Shown: positions 32,143 to 40,416, numbered from the stretch's first letter. The stretch is 64,000 bases of DNA from Ruficoccus sp. ZRK36 (GCF_019603315.1 NZ_CP080649.1:2490176-2554175); one strand, 5' to 3'. Notes: generated by a model not told the origin, from the letters alone. Numbers and translations: made by a program.

Positions 32143-34375
32143 GCCGCACAGCTTCCGCATTCTTCTGATCGAGGACAACCCCGCCGATGTCCTCATTCTG
32201 GAGTCGTTGTTGGAAGAGGTGAATGATCTGACTTTCGACCTGTCGCATGCCTCCCGAATGGGTGACGGTCTGGATATGCTTTCCGGGGAGCGTTTTGATG
32301 CCGTGCTGCTCGATCTCGGCTTACCGGATTCACAGGGGGAGCAAAGCTGTTTACGCCTGAAACGCGAGCATCCCGATGTGCCTGTGCTCGTCCTCACGGG
32401 GCTGGAGGATGAAGACGCTGGCACGCGAGCCCTGCGGGTCGGGGCGCAGGACTTTTTACGGAAAAACTCTTTTGAGGGCGCTCTGCTGGGACGCTCCATC
32501 CGCTATGCGGTCGAGCGCCAGCGTATTGACAGCGAACTACGCAAAAAGACTCGTCAACTGGCGGCCAGCGAATCACGCATTCGCCAGATCATTGAGTCAA
32601 ATGTGGACGCTATCCTCGTTGTCGATCGTGACAAGGTCGTGCAGTTCGCGAACCCCGCTGCCGAGGATATGCTGGGCGAGCGTTTGCTGGACTTGATCGG
32701 TCACCCCTTCAGCTATCCCGTTTCCGAGGATGAGCCCTGCGAGCTTAAAGTCCCCCACCGGGATGGCTCATGCCGCGTGGTCGAAATGCGGGTGAGCGAA
32801 ACCGTCTGGAACGACGAGGCGGCTTTCCTCGTTACCATGCGCGACGTCACAGTGCGCAAGCGTAACGAAGAGCTCCTGAAACGCGATGCGGAGATCCTCT
32901 CACGCCTGCGCGATGCGATCATCTTTACCGACCTGGAGTCGAAAATCCTGTATTGGAATCAGGGGGCGACAAACCTGCTGGGCTGGACAGCGGAGGAGAT
33001 GATCGGCAGGTCCTACCTCTCGCGCTACCCCAAGAGTGAGCGTACGGCCACGCTGGATCGCATGGAGATCCTGCGCACCGGTCACTCCATCCATCGTGAG
33101 CGTCAGGAGATCCGCAAGGACGGCTCAAAGGTCTGGGTCGAGACGCTGGCCTATGCGACACAGGATGTGGACGGCCACCCCAATGGCTTTCTGGCCATCC
33201 TGCGCGATGTTTCGGATAAACGTAAGCTGGAGGGCCAGCTCAGTCAGGCGCAGAAGATGGAGGCCATCGGCACACTGGCCGGAGGCATCGCCCACGACTT
33301 CAACAACATCATGATGGCCATCAACGGCTATACCCAGTTAGCCAGCATGGCATCGACGCAGCCCGAGGTGACAGAGAACCTCGCCACTGTGACTAAAGCC
33401 TGCTCGCGGGCGACTGCGTTGATCAAGCAGATACTGACCTTTAGCAGGCAGGAGCCGCTGGAGCGCAAGGTGACGAAGCTGCACGAGGTCGTCCAGGAAT
33501 CAATCGGGCTGCTGCGTGCCTCTCTGCCGTCGTCGATCGAGATCAACAGCAAGATCGAGCCATCTACGCCCACGGTACTGGCCAACGGCGGGCAGATACA
33601 GCAGGTGCTGCTCAACCTCGGCACAAATGCCCTGCACGCGATGAAGGAGCGCTCCGGACATCTGGATGTTATCCTGGAACCTTTCGAGGTGGACGGCCAT
33701 GTCGCTGAGCAGAACCCGAATCTGCAGCCGGGTAAGTACGCGCGCATATCGGTGTCGGATAGCGGACACGGGATGAGTAAGGAAACCCTGCGGCGCATCT
33801 ATGACCCGTTTTATACCACTAAGCCGGCAGGCGAGGGGACCGGCCTCGGGCTGGCAGTGGTGCATGGGATCATGAAGTCCCACGATGGCGCCATTACCGT
33901 TTATAGTCAGCTTGATGTGGGCACGACATTTCGCCTTTATTTTCCTGTTCACTTAGATACGGTAGAAGACGTGGATGATGAAGCGGCACCCGTACCCCAG
34001 GGCCATGGCGAGAGAATCCTCATCGTAGATGACGAGGAATCCCTGCTTTTACTGGGGCAGAAAACACTCGAGATGATCGGATATGAGGCCGAAGGCTGCT
34101 CCGATCCTCAGAAAGCTCTCGAAAAGGTGCGACAGCAGCCGGATCGTTATAGCCTGATCATGACGGATGAGACGATGCCGCGCATGACGGGGATGGATTT
34201 TGCGAAAGAGCTCATCAAGCTGAACCCCGAGCAGCGCATCATTCTCACCACCGGCTACTCGGCCAAGCTGACCTCCGATGTGATCGCCTCGGCCGGGATA
34301 CGCGCCCTCCTGCCCAAGCCGCACAGCATGCACGCACTGGGGACGCTCGTGCGAAAAGTTCTGGACGAGTCCTGA
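32093..34375 (+). CDS. Hybrid sensor kinase: receiver-PAS-PAS-kinase-receiver
   Basis: 760 residues, soluble. The N-terminal receiver (about 20-140) has LIEDNPADV and Asp74 in [11 protein letters not shown]. Two PAS domains follow (about 155-265 and 275-385). Then come HisKA with His401 in [11 protein letters not shown], an ATPase domain with [11 protein letters not shown] and GTGLGLAVV, and a second receiver with Asp692 in [12 protein letters not shown]. The order implies phosphate entry at the first receiver and return at the last. The start at 32093 has a GAGG ribosome site but overlaps the previous gene by 50 bases; an ATG at 32135 with an 8-base overlap is the alternative. No DNA-binding output is present in this three-gene set. 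Confidence 0.9.
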   Translation: MISGSVSSNSPTTKMPKPHSFRILLIEDNPADVLILESLLEEVNDLTFDLSHASRMGDGLDMLSGERFDAVLLDLGLPDSQGEQSCLRLKREHPDVPVLVLTGLEDEDAGTRALRVGAQDFLRKNSFEGALLGRSIRYAVERQRIDSELRKKTRQLAASESRIRQIIESNVDAILVVDRDKVVQFANPAAEDMLGERLLDLIGHPFSYPVSEDEPCELKVPHRDGSCRVVEMRVSETVWNDEAAFLVTMRDVTVRKRNEELLKRDAEILSRLRDAIIFTDLESKILYWNQGATNLLGWTAEEMIGRSYLSRYPKSERTATLDRMEILRTGHSIHRERQEIRKDGSKVWVETLAYATQDVDGHPNGFLAILRDVSDKRKLEGQLSQAQKMEAIGTLAGGIAHDFNNIMMAINGYTQLASMASTQPEVTENLATVTKACSRATALIKQILTFSRQEPLERKVTKLHEVVQESIGLLRASLPSSIEINSKIEPSTPTVLANGGQIQQVLLNLGTNALHAMKERSGHLDVILEPFEVDGHVAEQNPNLQPGKYARISVSDSGHGMSKETLRRIYDPFYTTKPAGEGTGLGLAVVHGIMKSHDGAITVYSQLDVGTTFRLYFPVHLDTVEDVDDEAAPVPQGHGERILIVDDEESLLLLGQKTLEMIGYEAEGCSDPQKALEKVRQQPDRYSLIMTDETMPRMTGMDFAKELIKLNPEQRIILTTGYSAKLTSDVIASAGIRALLPKPHSMHALGTLVRKVLDES

Positions 34376-34773
34376 TCTCCAGGGGCCGTCATCTTACGGC
34401 TAGAGCAGGGTGGTGTGGTTTTGGTAACGTGCCTCCGGTGACTTCCTGTCGGAGGGAGACCAGGGTCTCTCGCGCATGGCTGTCGTGTGTTTTCTCACGC
34501 AGGAGGGTAGCCTTTTTCGACTGCTTTGGGGACGCGCCTTTGGCTTATGCATAGCCGCACTAGTGCTAAGGTTGTATCGGCTTCGAAGAGGGTGATGCGG
34601 GATAGCGAGACTGCCGCTCCATCGCCGCTGAGCCTGCTTTGCAATTGAGATTCACGCTCAAATGGTGCGAGACCGCATCTCATTAGCAAATGCCTGTTGT
34701 TTGCATCATAGACTGGAACAAAGGGTAACCTTATGCTTAATTATTACCCATAACTTCAACCAAGGATTGATTT
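34376..34773. other. 398-base gap with Fur-box-like sites
   Basis: No gene is supported. GGCCGT/ACGGCT at the start is a short hairpin without T-run. The main content is the pair of Fur-box-like sites at 34638-34690. Further on, GGGTAA (34723-34728) and TTACCC (34744-34749) form an inverted repeat just before the mini-protein gene. Confidence 0.5.
34638..34690. promoter_or_regulatory. Two inverted Fur-box-like sites
   Basis: Site 1 reads TTTGCAATTGAGATTCACGC (from 34638). Site 2, read on the other strand from 34690, is TTTGCTAATGAGATGCGGTC. The two agree at most positions (TTTGC.A.TGAGAT.C). Site 1 continues so that TGAGATT-C-ACGCTCA is a 7-1-7 near-palindrome, like a Fur or Zur box. They precede a cluster that encodes a Fur-family regulator, which suggests autoregulation. 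Confidence 0.5.
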
Positions 34774-34971
34774 ATGGAAAAGACAATGACCGCCACCGCC
34801 ACATGCAGCAAATGCGCCTACTGGAAGAGTGTTTCCAGCGACAAGGGTGAATGCCGCCGTAATGCCCCCCAGTCCGTCGTCTTCGCCGTTGACGAAGATA
34901 CGCGCTTCGAAACGCGTTTCCCGGAAACCGGCTCCGCTGACTGGTGTGGGGAATACTCCGCCAAGGCCTAA
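34774..34971 (+). CDS. Four-cysteine mini-protein, probable metal site
   Basis: 65 residues. Cysteines are at 11, 14, 27 and 58 in the pattern CSKCAYWK, GECRRNAP and DWCGEY. This spacing, with conserved aromatic residues, looks like a small zinc or iron-sulfur site and resembles short uncharacterised proteins found in many bacteria (recollection). A second in-frame Met at residue 5 could be the start; AAGGATTG lies before the first. It opens a rightward cluster with an unknown gene and a Fur-family regulator behind two Fur-box-like sites, so metal-dependent expression is plausible. The function is not known. Confidence 0.75.
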   Translation: MEKTMTATATCSKCAYWKSVSSDKGECRRNAPQSVVFAVDEDTRFETRFPETGSADWCGEYSAKA

Positions 34972-35044
34972 CCGGGCAGGGTGATTTAGAAAAAATCACC
35001 TGACAGGCATTTTATTCTTGCGATTGGGTCTCATTGGCATCTAG

Positions 35045-35443
35045 ATGGTGTCAATGAGCGCCCAATTTTTACATGAGGTCTTGGTACCGCTTAGCGACGC
35101 CTTCTACAAACAGGCAGATGCCATTTTGGATCTGCGTGAGCACGCGCTGAGCAAGCAAAACCCAGGGCGCTGTGTCTCCTGCTACTTCAAGCTGTTTAAC
35201 GCAGCCCGGGGAGACAAGGTCCGCCGCCTGAACGCTCTGCGCAAGTGGCTGGAAACAAACCTCGTCGTCGTGGCCAAGGATGACCAGGACCAGCTCCTGG
35301 AGCACATCCCGCTCTTTCTGGACGACGCCGATCTGGAGTCATTCTGCCAGCGCATGCTGCAGGAGGTGATCCATAACCGGGTCTACAACAGCAAGCGCAT
35401 CGAGCTGCAGTTCGCCTTCAAATCTGACGGTCTCGCTGCCTGA
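35045..35443 (+). CDS. Protein of unknown function, mostly helical
   Basis: 132 residues; the true start may be the Met at residue 4 (MSAQFLHEV). No signal peptide or membrane span is seen. The sequence is predicted helical, with a CVSC pair near residues 40-43 (GRCVSCYFKLFNAARGDKVRRL). It is followed after 4 bases by the Fur-family gene, so the two are translationally coupled. I recognise no family. The position suggests a partner or target of metal or redox regulation. Confidence 0.7.
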   Translation: MVSMSAQFLHEVLVPLSDAFYKQADAILDLREHALSKQNPGRCVSCYFKLFNAARGDKVRRLNALRKWLETNLVVVAKDDQDQLLEHIPLFLDDADLESFCQRMLQEVIHNRVYNSKRIELQFAFKSDGLAA

Positions 35444-35447
35444 GCGT

Positions 35448-35960
35448 ATGGCGGAAGCTGCTGAGAGCCCCTCGGATTACCTGATTGCCCAAGCCTACGC
35501 CTACTGGCGGACGAAGGGCAGCTCAGTGACCGTTGTCCGCAAGATCATCTGCGAGGTCGCCTTACGCGCAGCGGATGCCTTTGACGCGGAGACGCTGCTG
35601 GCCCGCTGCCGCCGGGAGGACAGCCAGATATCGCTTTCGACGGTCTACCGTACGCTGGGGCATCTCGTAGACGCCCATGTGCTGCACGAGGTGCAGGGGC
35701 CGGGCGAGAAAAAATGCTACGCTCCGGCCAATGCTGGCCAGCCGGGCCAGAGCCACGTCGTCTGTCAGGACTGTAAGCAGGTTTTCCCGCTGGAGGACCC
35801 TTGCCTCGTCCTGCGCGAGGGAGCGCTTGCCCGCAAGCAGGGCTTCAGTCCGAAAAATGTCAGCCTGCGCCTGGAGGCCAGCTGTGACCAGTTGACCGAG
35901 CTCGGGATCTGCGACCGTAAAAAGGACGAGGGCAACAAGGACAAGAAGCCGGCTAAATAG
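35448..35960 (+). CDS. Fur-family transcriptional regulator
   Basis: 170 residues. The winged helix contains the recognition helix SLSTVYRTLGHLVDAHVLHEV. The dimer/metal domain has HVVCQDCKQVFPLEDP with a CxxC, and a second Cys pair in EASCDQLTELGICDRKK. The classical His-rich metal motif of Fur (HHDH) is not obvious; SHVVCQDC takes its place, so the metal specificity (Fe, Zn, Mn) or peroxide sensing cannot be told. A lysine-rich tail ends the protein. It lies 4 bases after the unknown 132-residue gene, and the cluster has Fur-box-like sites in front. Confidence 0.88.
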   Translation: MAEAAESPSDYLIAQAYAYWRTKGSSVTVVRKIICEVALRAADAFDAETLLARCRREDSQISLSTVYRTLGHLVDAHVLHEVQGPGEKKCYAPANAGQPGQSHVVCQDCKQVFPLEDPCLVLREGALARKQGFSPKNVSLRLEASCDQLTELGICDRKKDEGNKDKKPAK

Positions 35961-35969
35961 CCCGGTCTC

Positions 35970-36000
35970 GCTCTTTCTATATAGAGAGCGGTGTTTCTTT
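35970..36000 (+). terminator. Terminator of the Fur-family cluster
   Basis: GCTCTTTCTAT pairs with ATAGAGAGC (one G-T pair and a small bulge), followed by GGTGTTTCTTT. It is nine bases after the fur-like stop codon. Confidence 0.6.
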
Positions 36001-36128
36001 AAAAACCTGCTTTGAGCGAAACCCTGCCTCCGCGTGCAGCGGAAACTTTTCGTTAATATTTCTTCTTGCGCGCTTTGGGCATAACCGAAGCTTGCCAACA
36101 AATCCGCACGGCCTAATCTCAGTGCTTT

Positions 36129-36716
36129 ATGATGAAATGTTTTCTGACGGGATGTCTCGTGTGGCTGGCCGCGATCCCCGCGGTGATGGGCCAGACCCGT
36201 ATCACCCTGGCCGATGTCTATCAGCAGGTTGAGCAACTTCGGGCCCAGGTGGGGCGGCTCCAGCTAGATATGGAGGCGCTTCAGCGCGAGAACGATGCTC
36301 TGCGCAAGGCAGTCGAAGCACAGTCGCGCCAGCAGAACGCGCTCGTCAGCCAGTATAACCAGCTCACCGCGCAGGTGAATGCGCAGCTCGGCACCCTGCC
36401 TGACCGAGAGCAGGCCCTGAAAAAAGAAGTTTATGCCGAGATGACGCGGCAGATGAAAGATCTGGCCAGCCAGACGCAGCAGGGCTTTGAGCAGATCACA
36501 AAGGCCCGCGCCTACAGCCAGCAGAGCCAGACCACGACTTTTGACCAGGACTATCCGCAGACCGGCGTGCCCTACGTCGTGCAGTCCGGCGACAGCCTCT
36601 CCAGTATCGCCCGTAAACTCAACTCCACCGTCCGCGACATCCAGAACGCGAACAAAATCAGCGACCCCCGTAACCTGAAGGCGGGAGAAACCATTTTCGT
36701 GCCCCAGCGTAACTAA
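36129..36716 (+). CDS. Exported coiled-coil protein with C-terminal LysM
   Basis: 195 residues: signal peptide (about 1-21, cut after VMG), then a long Gln/Glu/Leu-rich coiled coil (about 30-120, VYQQVEQLRAQVGRLQLDME). A linker follows, then one LysM domain (about 148-193, YVVQSGDSLSSIARKLN and LKAGETIFVPQ) that binds peptidoglycan. The likely place is the periplasm or outer cell wall, as a structural or division-related factor. The stop codon is one base from the parB start, so both come from one mRNA; a link between wall and chromosome segregation is only positional. Confidence 0.85.
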   Translation: MMKCFLTGCLVWLAAIPAVMGQTRITLADVYQQVEQLRAQVGRLQLDMEALQRENDALRKAVEAQSRQQNALVSQYNQLTAQVNAQLGTLPDREQALKKEVYAEMTRQMKDLASQTQQGFEQITKARAYSQQSQTTTFDQDYPQTGVPYVVQSGDSLSSIARKLNSTVRDIQNANKISDPRNLKAGETIFVPQRN

Positions 36717-36717
36717 T

Positions 36718-37728
36718 ATGGCTCAAGCGAAGAAACGACTCGGCCGCGGCCTCGGCAACCTTATCGCCGGCGGCGTCGCCAAAAAAGAAGCTCCCGAGCC
36801 GACCCCGGCTCCTAAAAAGTCGAAGGGCAGCAAAAAGGAAAAGACCAGCGTAAAGCCGATCAAGCGCGCTGCACCCAAGCCTGCGCCCGCTCCCGAGAAG
36901 GTCGAGCCCGCGCCTGCACCGACCCCGGCCCCCGAGGGCCCGTACCGGGAGATCGATGTCTCCACCATCGAGCCCAGCCCCTACCAGCCCCGCCGCGCGA
37001 TGAACGGCGAGCAGGTTAAGGAGCTGGCCGAGAGCATTCGCTCGGAGGGGCTGCTGCAGCCCATCGTCGTGCGCCAGCGCGGCAGTAAGTACGAGTTGAT
37101 CGCCGGGGAGCGCCGTTGGCGCGCCCACCTGCACCTGGGGCTGAAGAAAATTGCCGCCCGCGTCATGGATGCCTCCGACAGCTCGTCGGCCGTGATTTCC
37201 TTGATCGAGAATGTCCAGCGCGAGGGCTTGAACGCGATTGAAGAGGCGCTCGCCTACGCCAGCCTGATGGGTGACTTTGACCTCACGCAGGAGGCGGTAG
37301 CCGAGCGCGTGGGTAAGGGCCGTGCCACCGTGGCTAATGCTCTGCGCCTGCTCCAGCTCGACCGGGAGATCCAGGGCTATGTTGCCAAAGGGATGCTCTC
37401 CGCCGGACACGCCAAGGTCCTGCTCGGGCTCGAAGACCCGGCCCAGCGCCTGCTGCTGGCTCGCCGCATCATCGAGACCGGTATGAGTGTGCGTGAGGCC
37501 GAGAAGCAGCTGCACCGCCTGAAAGGGGAGGGGAGCAGCCAGCACCATTTGCACCGGAGTCCTGCCGAGGCTGAGAATACCATCGTCCGCGACCTGGAGA
37601 AGCAGATTGCCACGCGGCTCAATACCAAGGTCCACCTCAAGCACACCGCTAAAAAGGGGCGCCTCATTATCGAGTACTACGGTAACGAAGACCTGCAGCG
37701 CATTCTGGAAAAAACCGGCCTGCAGTGA
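36718..37728 (+). CDS. parB: ParB/Spo0J chromosome partition protein
   Basis: 336 residues. The start (KKRLGRGLGNLI) resembles the ParA-interacting ParB N-terminus. It is followed by an unusually long Lys/Pro/Ala-rich linker (about 20-75, PTPAPKKSKGSKKEK and APAPTPAPEG). Then come the CTP-binding ParB domain with GERRWRA (130-136), the helix-turn-helix TQEAVAERVGKGRATVANAL, and a C-terminal dimer domain. It loads on parS and guides chromosome segregation. No parA gene and no parS sequence (TGTTTCACGTGAAACA) was seen in the window. It overlaps functionally with nothing nearby except the LysM gene one base upstream. Confidence 0.92.
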   Translation: MAQAKKRLGRGLGNLIAGGVAKKEAPEPTPAPKKSKGSKKEKTSVKPIKRAAPKPAPAPEKVEPAPAPTPAPEGPYREIDVSTIEPSPYQPRRAMNGEQVKELAESIRSEGLLQPIVVRQRGSKYELIAGERRWRAHLHLGLKKIAARVMDASDSSSAVISLIENVQREGLNAIEEALAYASLMGDFDLTQEAVAERVGKGRATVANALRLLQLDREIQGYVAKGMLSAGHAKVLLGLEDPAQRLLLARRIIETGMSVREAEKQLHRLKGEGSSQHHLHRSPAEAENTIVRDLEKQIATRLNTKVHLKHTAKKGRLIIEYYGNEDLQRILEKTGLQ

Positions 37729-37743
37729 TTTAGCTGTGACCCG

Positions 37744-37765
37744 TGGGGCAGGGCCCCATCATTTT
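37744..37765 (+). terminator. Hairpin after parB
   Basis: TGGGGC-AGG-GCCCCA followed by TCATTTT, 15 bases after the parB stop. The six-base GC stem with a short T-rich tail fits a modest terminator. Confidence 0.45.
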
Positions 37766-37850
37766 GCCAGCGGGTGCAGCCTGTAGATTTCGGCTTGAAC
37801 TGGGTGGAACTTTTCCCCATTTTCGGACTCTTTTTCAAGAAAGTCATTCC

Positions 37851-38324
37851 ATGAGCGGTATTATCCTAGGTTTCTTTACGGTCGTCCTGATCCTTATCTG
37901 CGGCTTTATTACACTGATCGTCCTGATGCAGCGTGCCAGCACGAACGCTGGCATGGGCGCCTCCCTCGGTGGCGGCGCTGCTGAGTCCGCCCTCGGCGGT
38001 GGTGCCAGTAATGTTCTGGTGCGCGGCACGATTATCGGGGCTGCCCTGTTTTTCATCGTGGCATTCGGCCTTTATCTGGGCTTTATGGCCAACTACGACG
38101 AGCAGCAGGTTGCCAAGGGTGCCGCCCTGCCCGGTATGAGCGAGTTTGAGACAAAGGCTCCCCTGCCGGACCTGACCGATGTGCCCGCCTCGGAGGAGGC
38201 CGCCGCCTCGACCGCTGGCAGCGGTACCAGCACCGTGAATGTCGGCGAACCGACCGGTATCGAGGCCGCCCCGGCACCGGAATCCGCTCCGGCTTCCGAC
38301 GCAGAAACCCCGGCTGCCCAGTAA
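37851..38324 (+). CDS. secG: Preprotein translocase subunit SecG
   Basis: 157 residues from the ATG at 37851. Two membrane spans (about 4-25, IILGFFTVVLILICGFITLIV; and about 58-80, IIGAALFFIVAFGLYLGF) flank the SecG loop LMQRASTNAGMGASLGGGAAESALGG. The acidic, Ala/Ser/Pro-rich C-terminal tail after residue 95 is longer than in E. coli SecG. It assists SecYE in protein export across the inner membrane. The upstream in-frame extension to 37743 is not conserved-looking and was left out. The next gene starts 6 bases after the stop. Confidence 0.9.
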   Translation: MSGIILGFFTVVLILICGFITLIVLMQRASTNAGMGASLGGGAAESALGGGASNVLVRGTIIGAALFFIVAFGLYLGFMANYDEQQVAKGAALPGMSEFETKAPLPDLTDVPASEEAAASTAGSGTSTVNVGEPTGIEAAPAPESAPASDAETPAAQ

Positions 38325-38330
38325 GGGGCT

Positions 38331-39221
38331 ATGGGCGTCTTTGCGAAAAAGCTTTTTCGGCGGTGCGCCTGCACCGCGTTTGCCTTGTGCTGTCTCGCGG
38401 GCGCCGCTCATGCCCAGGCTGCCAAGCCCGGGGAACGTGGTCGTGCCGCTCAGGAAGTCACCCCGCTCACGCTCGAAGAAGGGCGTGCGCAGTTGGAGGC
38501 CTTCCAGCGCCAGCGACTGAGTGGGGATTATGTTTTCCGGTTCGAGCTGGTGCACTATCCGCGCCGCGGCGATAAGGTCAGTTTCGAGGGTTACCTCTGG
38601 GGGACCTGGAACGCCGAGGGGCCGCGCAATCGTATCGTAATCTGGAATGACGATAACTCCACGGCTCCGGCGGTGGACATGATCGTGCAGAACGGCCTGA
38701 ACCCAAAGGTGTGGGTCGCCGGTAAGGACGGCCGCGCGGTCGAGATGCCCAAGGGCCAGATGCGCGATCCTCTGCTCAAGGATATCGTCTACACGCCTTT
38801 CGACCTGTTGATGCCCTTCGTCTACTGGGAGAACTTCGACTATGCCGGTAGCGAGCGCCGCTCCGGCCGCCCGAGCGATACTTTTATCATGCTGCCGCCT
38901 CCGGGCTGGGAAAAGAATGCTCCCGAGCTGAAGGGCGTTGCGATCAGTCTCGACCGGAACTTTCGTGCGCTCAACAAAATCGAAGAGCTCGACAAGGACG
39001 GCCAGCCGATGCGCACATTCAAGGTCGTGAGCTACAAGGAAGTTGACGACCAGTACATCGTTAAGACGATCGACTTGGTGGACGAAAGAAGCCGCGACAA
39101 GACTCGCTTCGTCGTCCTGGCTGCCGCTGTTGGCGTAAACCTGCCCGCCTCGACGTTTGACCCCCGTGCGATTGGTCTGGGCTTGCCGCCCGTGCGCGGT
39201 CTTCCCTTTAAGGGGATCTGA
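38331..39221 (+). CDS. LolA/LppX-like exported protein
   Basis: 296 residues with a signal peptide (ACTAFALCCLAGAAHA, cut before QAAK). The rest resembles the outer membrane lipoprotein-sorting protein family (curved beta-sheet LolA-like fold). Signs are DYVFRFELVHYPRRGDKVSFEGYLWG and LLMPFVYWENFDY, with the short helix and repeated strands up to KTIDLVDERSRDKTRF. It may carry lipids or lipoproteins in the periplasm. It is 6 bases after secG, which fits an envelope-export unit. Assignment is at fold level only. Confidence 0.75.
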   Translation: MGVFAKKLFRRCACTAFALCCLAGAAHAQAAKPGERGRAAQEVTPLTLEEGRAQLEAFQRQRLSGDYVFRFELVHYPRRGDKVSFEGYLWGTWNAEGPRNRIVIWNDDNSTAPAVDMIVQNGLNPKVWVAGKDGRAVEMPKGQMRDPLLKDIVYTPFDLLMPFVYWENFDYAGSERRSGRPSDTFIMLPPPGWEKNAPELKGVAISLDRNFRALNKIEELDKDGQPMRTFKVVSYKEVDDQYIVKTIDLVDERSRDKTRFVVLAAAVGVNLPASTFDPRAIGLGLPPVRGLPFKGI

Positions 39222-39253
39222 GCGCAGCCTGGCGAGTACGCTATATTAGACTG

Positions 39254-39284
39254 AGACGCGGCACGCTGGTTCGCGTCTTTTTTT
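39254..39284 (+). terminator. Intrinsic terminator of the secG/LolA-like unit
   Basis: AGACGCG and CGCGTCT form a 7-bp stem around GCACGCTGGTT, followed by seven T. It is 33 bases after the stop. Confidence 0.85.
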
Positions 39285-39576
39285 GTGCTCGCTGCTCGGG
39301 ATGTGAGCGTTGGCCGTGTGAGTCCTTGGGGAAGGGGAGGGCTGTATCGAAATCTAATGACGTCACATGCGCTTTGGGCGATTCTTCGGAAGGAGGTCTT
39401 CGGGGGCTGTGGGGTTCGGCTGTGTAGTGAAAGCTCGGCACAGCGGCAGATGAGGCATTCGTCTGCATGGGTTAAGCTATGTTTTTATCTTTGGGACGGA
39501 CGCATATTTTTGTTGCCTGTTATCGTTGTCCTGATTTAAAGATGACTTGTCGTCGTAAGGACATATCAACGACGGC

Positions 39577-39582
39577 TATAAT
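39577..39582 (+). promoter_or_regulatory. TATAAT -10 box of the RHH/H1 gene
   Basis: A perfect TATAAT lies only ten bases before the ATG at 39592. A -35 at standard spacing (39554-39559, CGTAAG) is poor. If used, transcription would begin a few bases before or at the start codon, giving a nearly leaderless mRNA, or translation would begin at the ATG at 39604. Confidence 0.4.
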
Positions 39583-39591
39583 TAATCCAAG

Positions 39592-40281
39592 ATGGCAGCG
39601 CATATGCAAAAGACGTTCCCTATTACCTTCGACATCAGTCAGGAACAATACCGCCAACTGAAAAAGCTTCAGCGTCAGTTTGGTCTGGGTTCGATCAGTG
39701 AGCTCGTGCGTCTGGCTGTTTCGCGATTTAACTTTGCACAAGTCCCCCAAACGGCTCAAGAGCACCAGCAGATCTCGGTGCGCCTGGGGCAGGAGGACAA
39801 GGCTGTTTTAAGTAAGACTTCAAAGGCTAGAAAGATCAGTGTCGGGGAATTACTCCGCACTGCCTTGGACGAGCTTTTCGCAAACCTTCCCGACAGGGAA
39901 AGCGTCCAAACCCAAACTAGAACGAACATGCCTACAAAGAAAACAGCCAAGAAAAAAGCCGTCAAAAAAGCTCCGGCCAAAAAGGCCGTGAAGAAGGTGG
40001 CTAAGAAAACTGTGGTCAAAAAGGCTGCCAAGAAGGCCGTCAAAAAGGCCCCGGTGAAGAAGGTCGCCAAGAAAAAGGTGGTTAAGAAGGTTGCCAAGAA
40101 GGCAGTCAAAAAGGCTCCCGTAAAAAAGGTCGCCAAAAAGAAAGTCGCTAAGAAGGCCGTCAAGAAAGCCGTGAAGAAGGCTCCGGCCAAGAAGGCAGTT
40201 AAGAAAGCCGTCAAGAAGGCACCTGCCAAGAAAGTGGCTAAGAAGACCGCCAAGAAGAAGGTAGCCAAGAAAAAGAAATAA
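39592..40281 (+). CDS. Two RHH-like segments fused to a histone H1-like tail
   Basis: 229 residues in three parts. Residues about 9-46 (ITFDISQEQYRQLKKLQ, ISELVRLAVSRF) look like a ribbon-helix-helix unit. Residues about 59-99 (ISVRLGQEDKAVLSKTS, ISVGELLRTALDELF) look like a second one. From Met113 the protein is a pure Lys/Ala/Pro/Val tail with KKAVKKAPAKKAVKK-type repeats, as in bacterial H1-like proteins. RHH pairs bind DNA in a sequence-specific way, while H1 tails bind it non-specifically, so this is probably a nucleoid-associated protein. The internal ATG at 39928 could give the tail alone. H1-like proteins usually lack such an N-terminus, as far as I know. Confidence 0.85.
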   Translation: MAAHMQKTFPITFDISQEQYRQLKKLQRQFGLGSISELVRLAVSRFNFAQVPQTAQEHQQISVRLGQEDKAVLSKTSKARKISVGELLRTALDELFANLPDRESVQTQTRTNMPTKKTAKKKAVKKAPAKKAVKKVAKKTVVKKAAKKAVKKAPVKKVAKKKVVKKVAKKAVKKAPVKKVAKKKVAKKAVKKAVKKAPAKKAVKKAVKKAPAKKVAKKTAKKKVAKKKK

Positions 40282-40303
40282 CTTTGGACGGAAGCGTGAC
40301 TTC

Positions 40304-40410
40304 AAGCCGGTTTTTATGACCGGTTTGGAGTGACAGTGCCAAAAAAGGGGTTGCTTTGCGCAAGCATTTGGCAACCATCGCTGGTTATCGCTATTAACCA
40401 GCGTTATTTT
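40304..40410 (+). promoter_or_regulatory. Attenuator-like RNA leader of the aminotransferase operon
   Basis: Several stems can form. AAGCCGGT pairs with ACCGGTTT (40304-40311, 40319-40326). GGTTGC pairs with GCAACC (40349-40354, 40371-40376). AACCA pairs with TGGTT (40373-40377, 40382-40386). A terminator hairpin CGCTGGTTA/TAACCAGCG (40379-40387, 40395-40403) is followed by TTATTTT. The second, third and fourth compete in sequence, which is the layout of an antiterminator/terminator switch. The last T is six bases before the ATG, so no promoter fits after it. It could instead merely end the RHH/H1 transcript. Confidence 0.5.
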
Positions 40411-40416
40411 AAGGCA

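Larger units (their letters stand above)
39222..39591. other. 370-base gap: terminator, then promoter of the RHH/H1 gene
   Basis: Holds the terminator at 39254-39284 and a TATAAT box at 39577-39582. The middle has an 84-codon open frame (39285-39539) with no ribosome site or family resemblance, which I do not accept as a gene. Confidence 0.6.

Noticed and set aside
39285-39539. 84-codon rightward frame in the gap after the LolA-like gene
   Set aside because: No ribosome binding site, no family resemblance and irregular composition; it starts inside the terminator.
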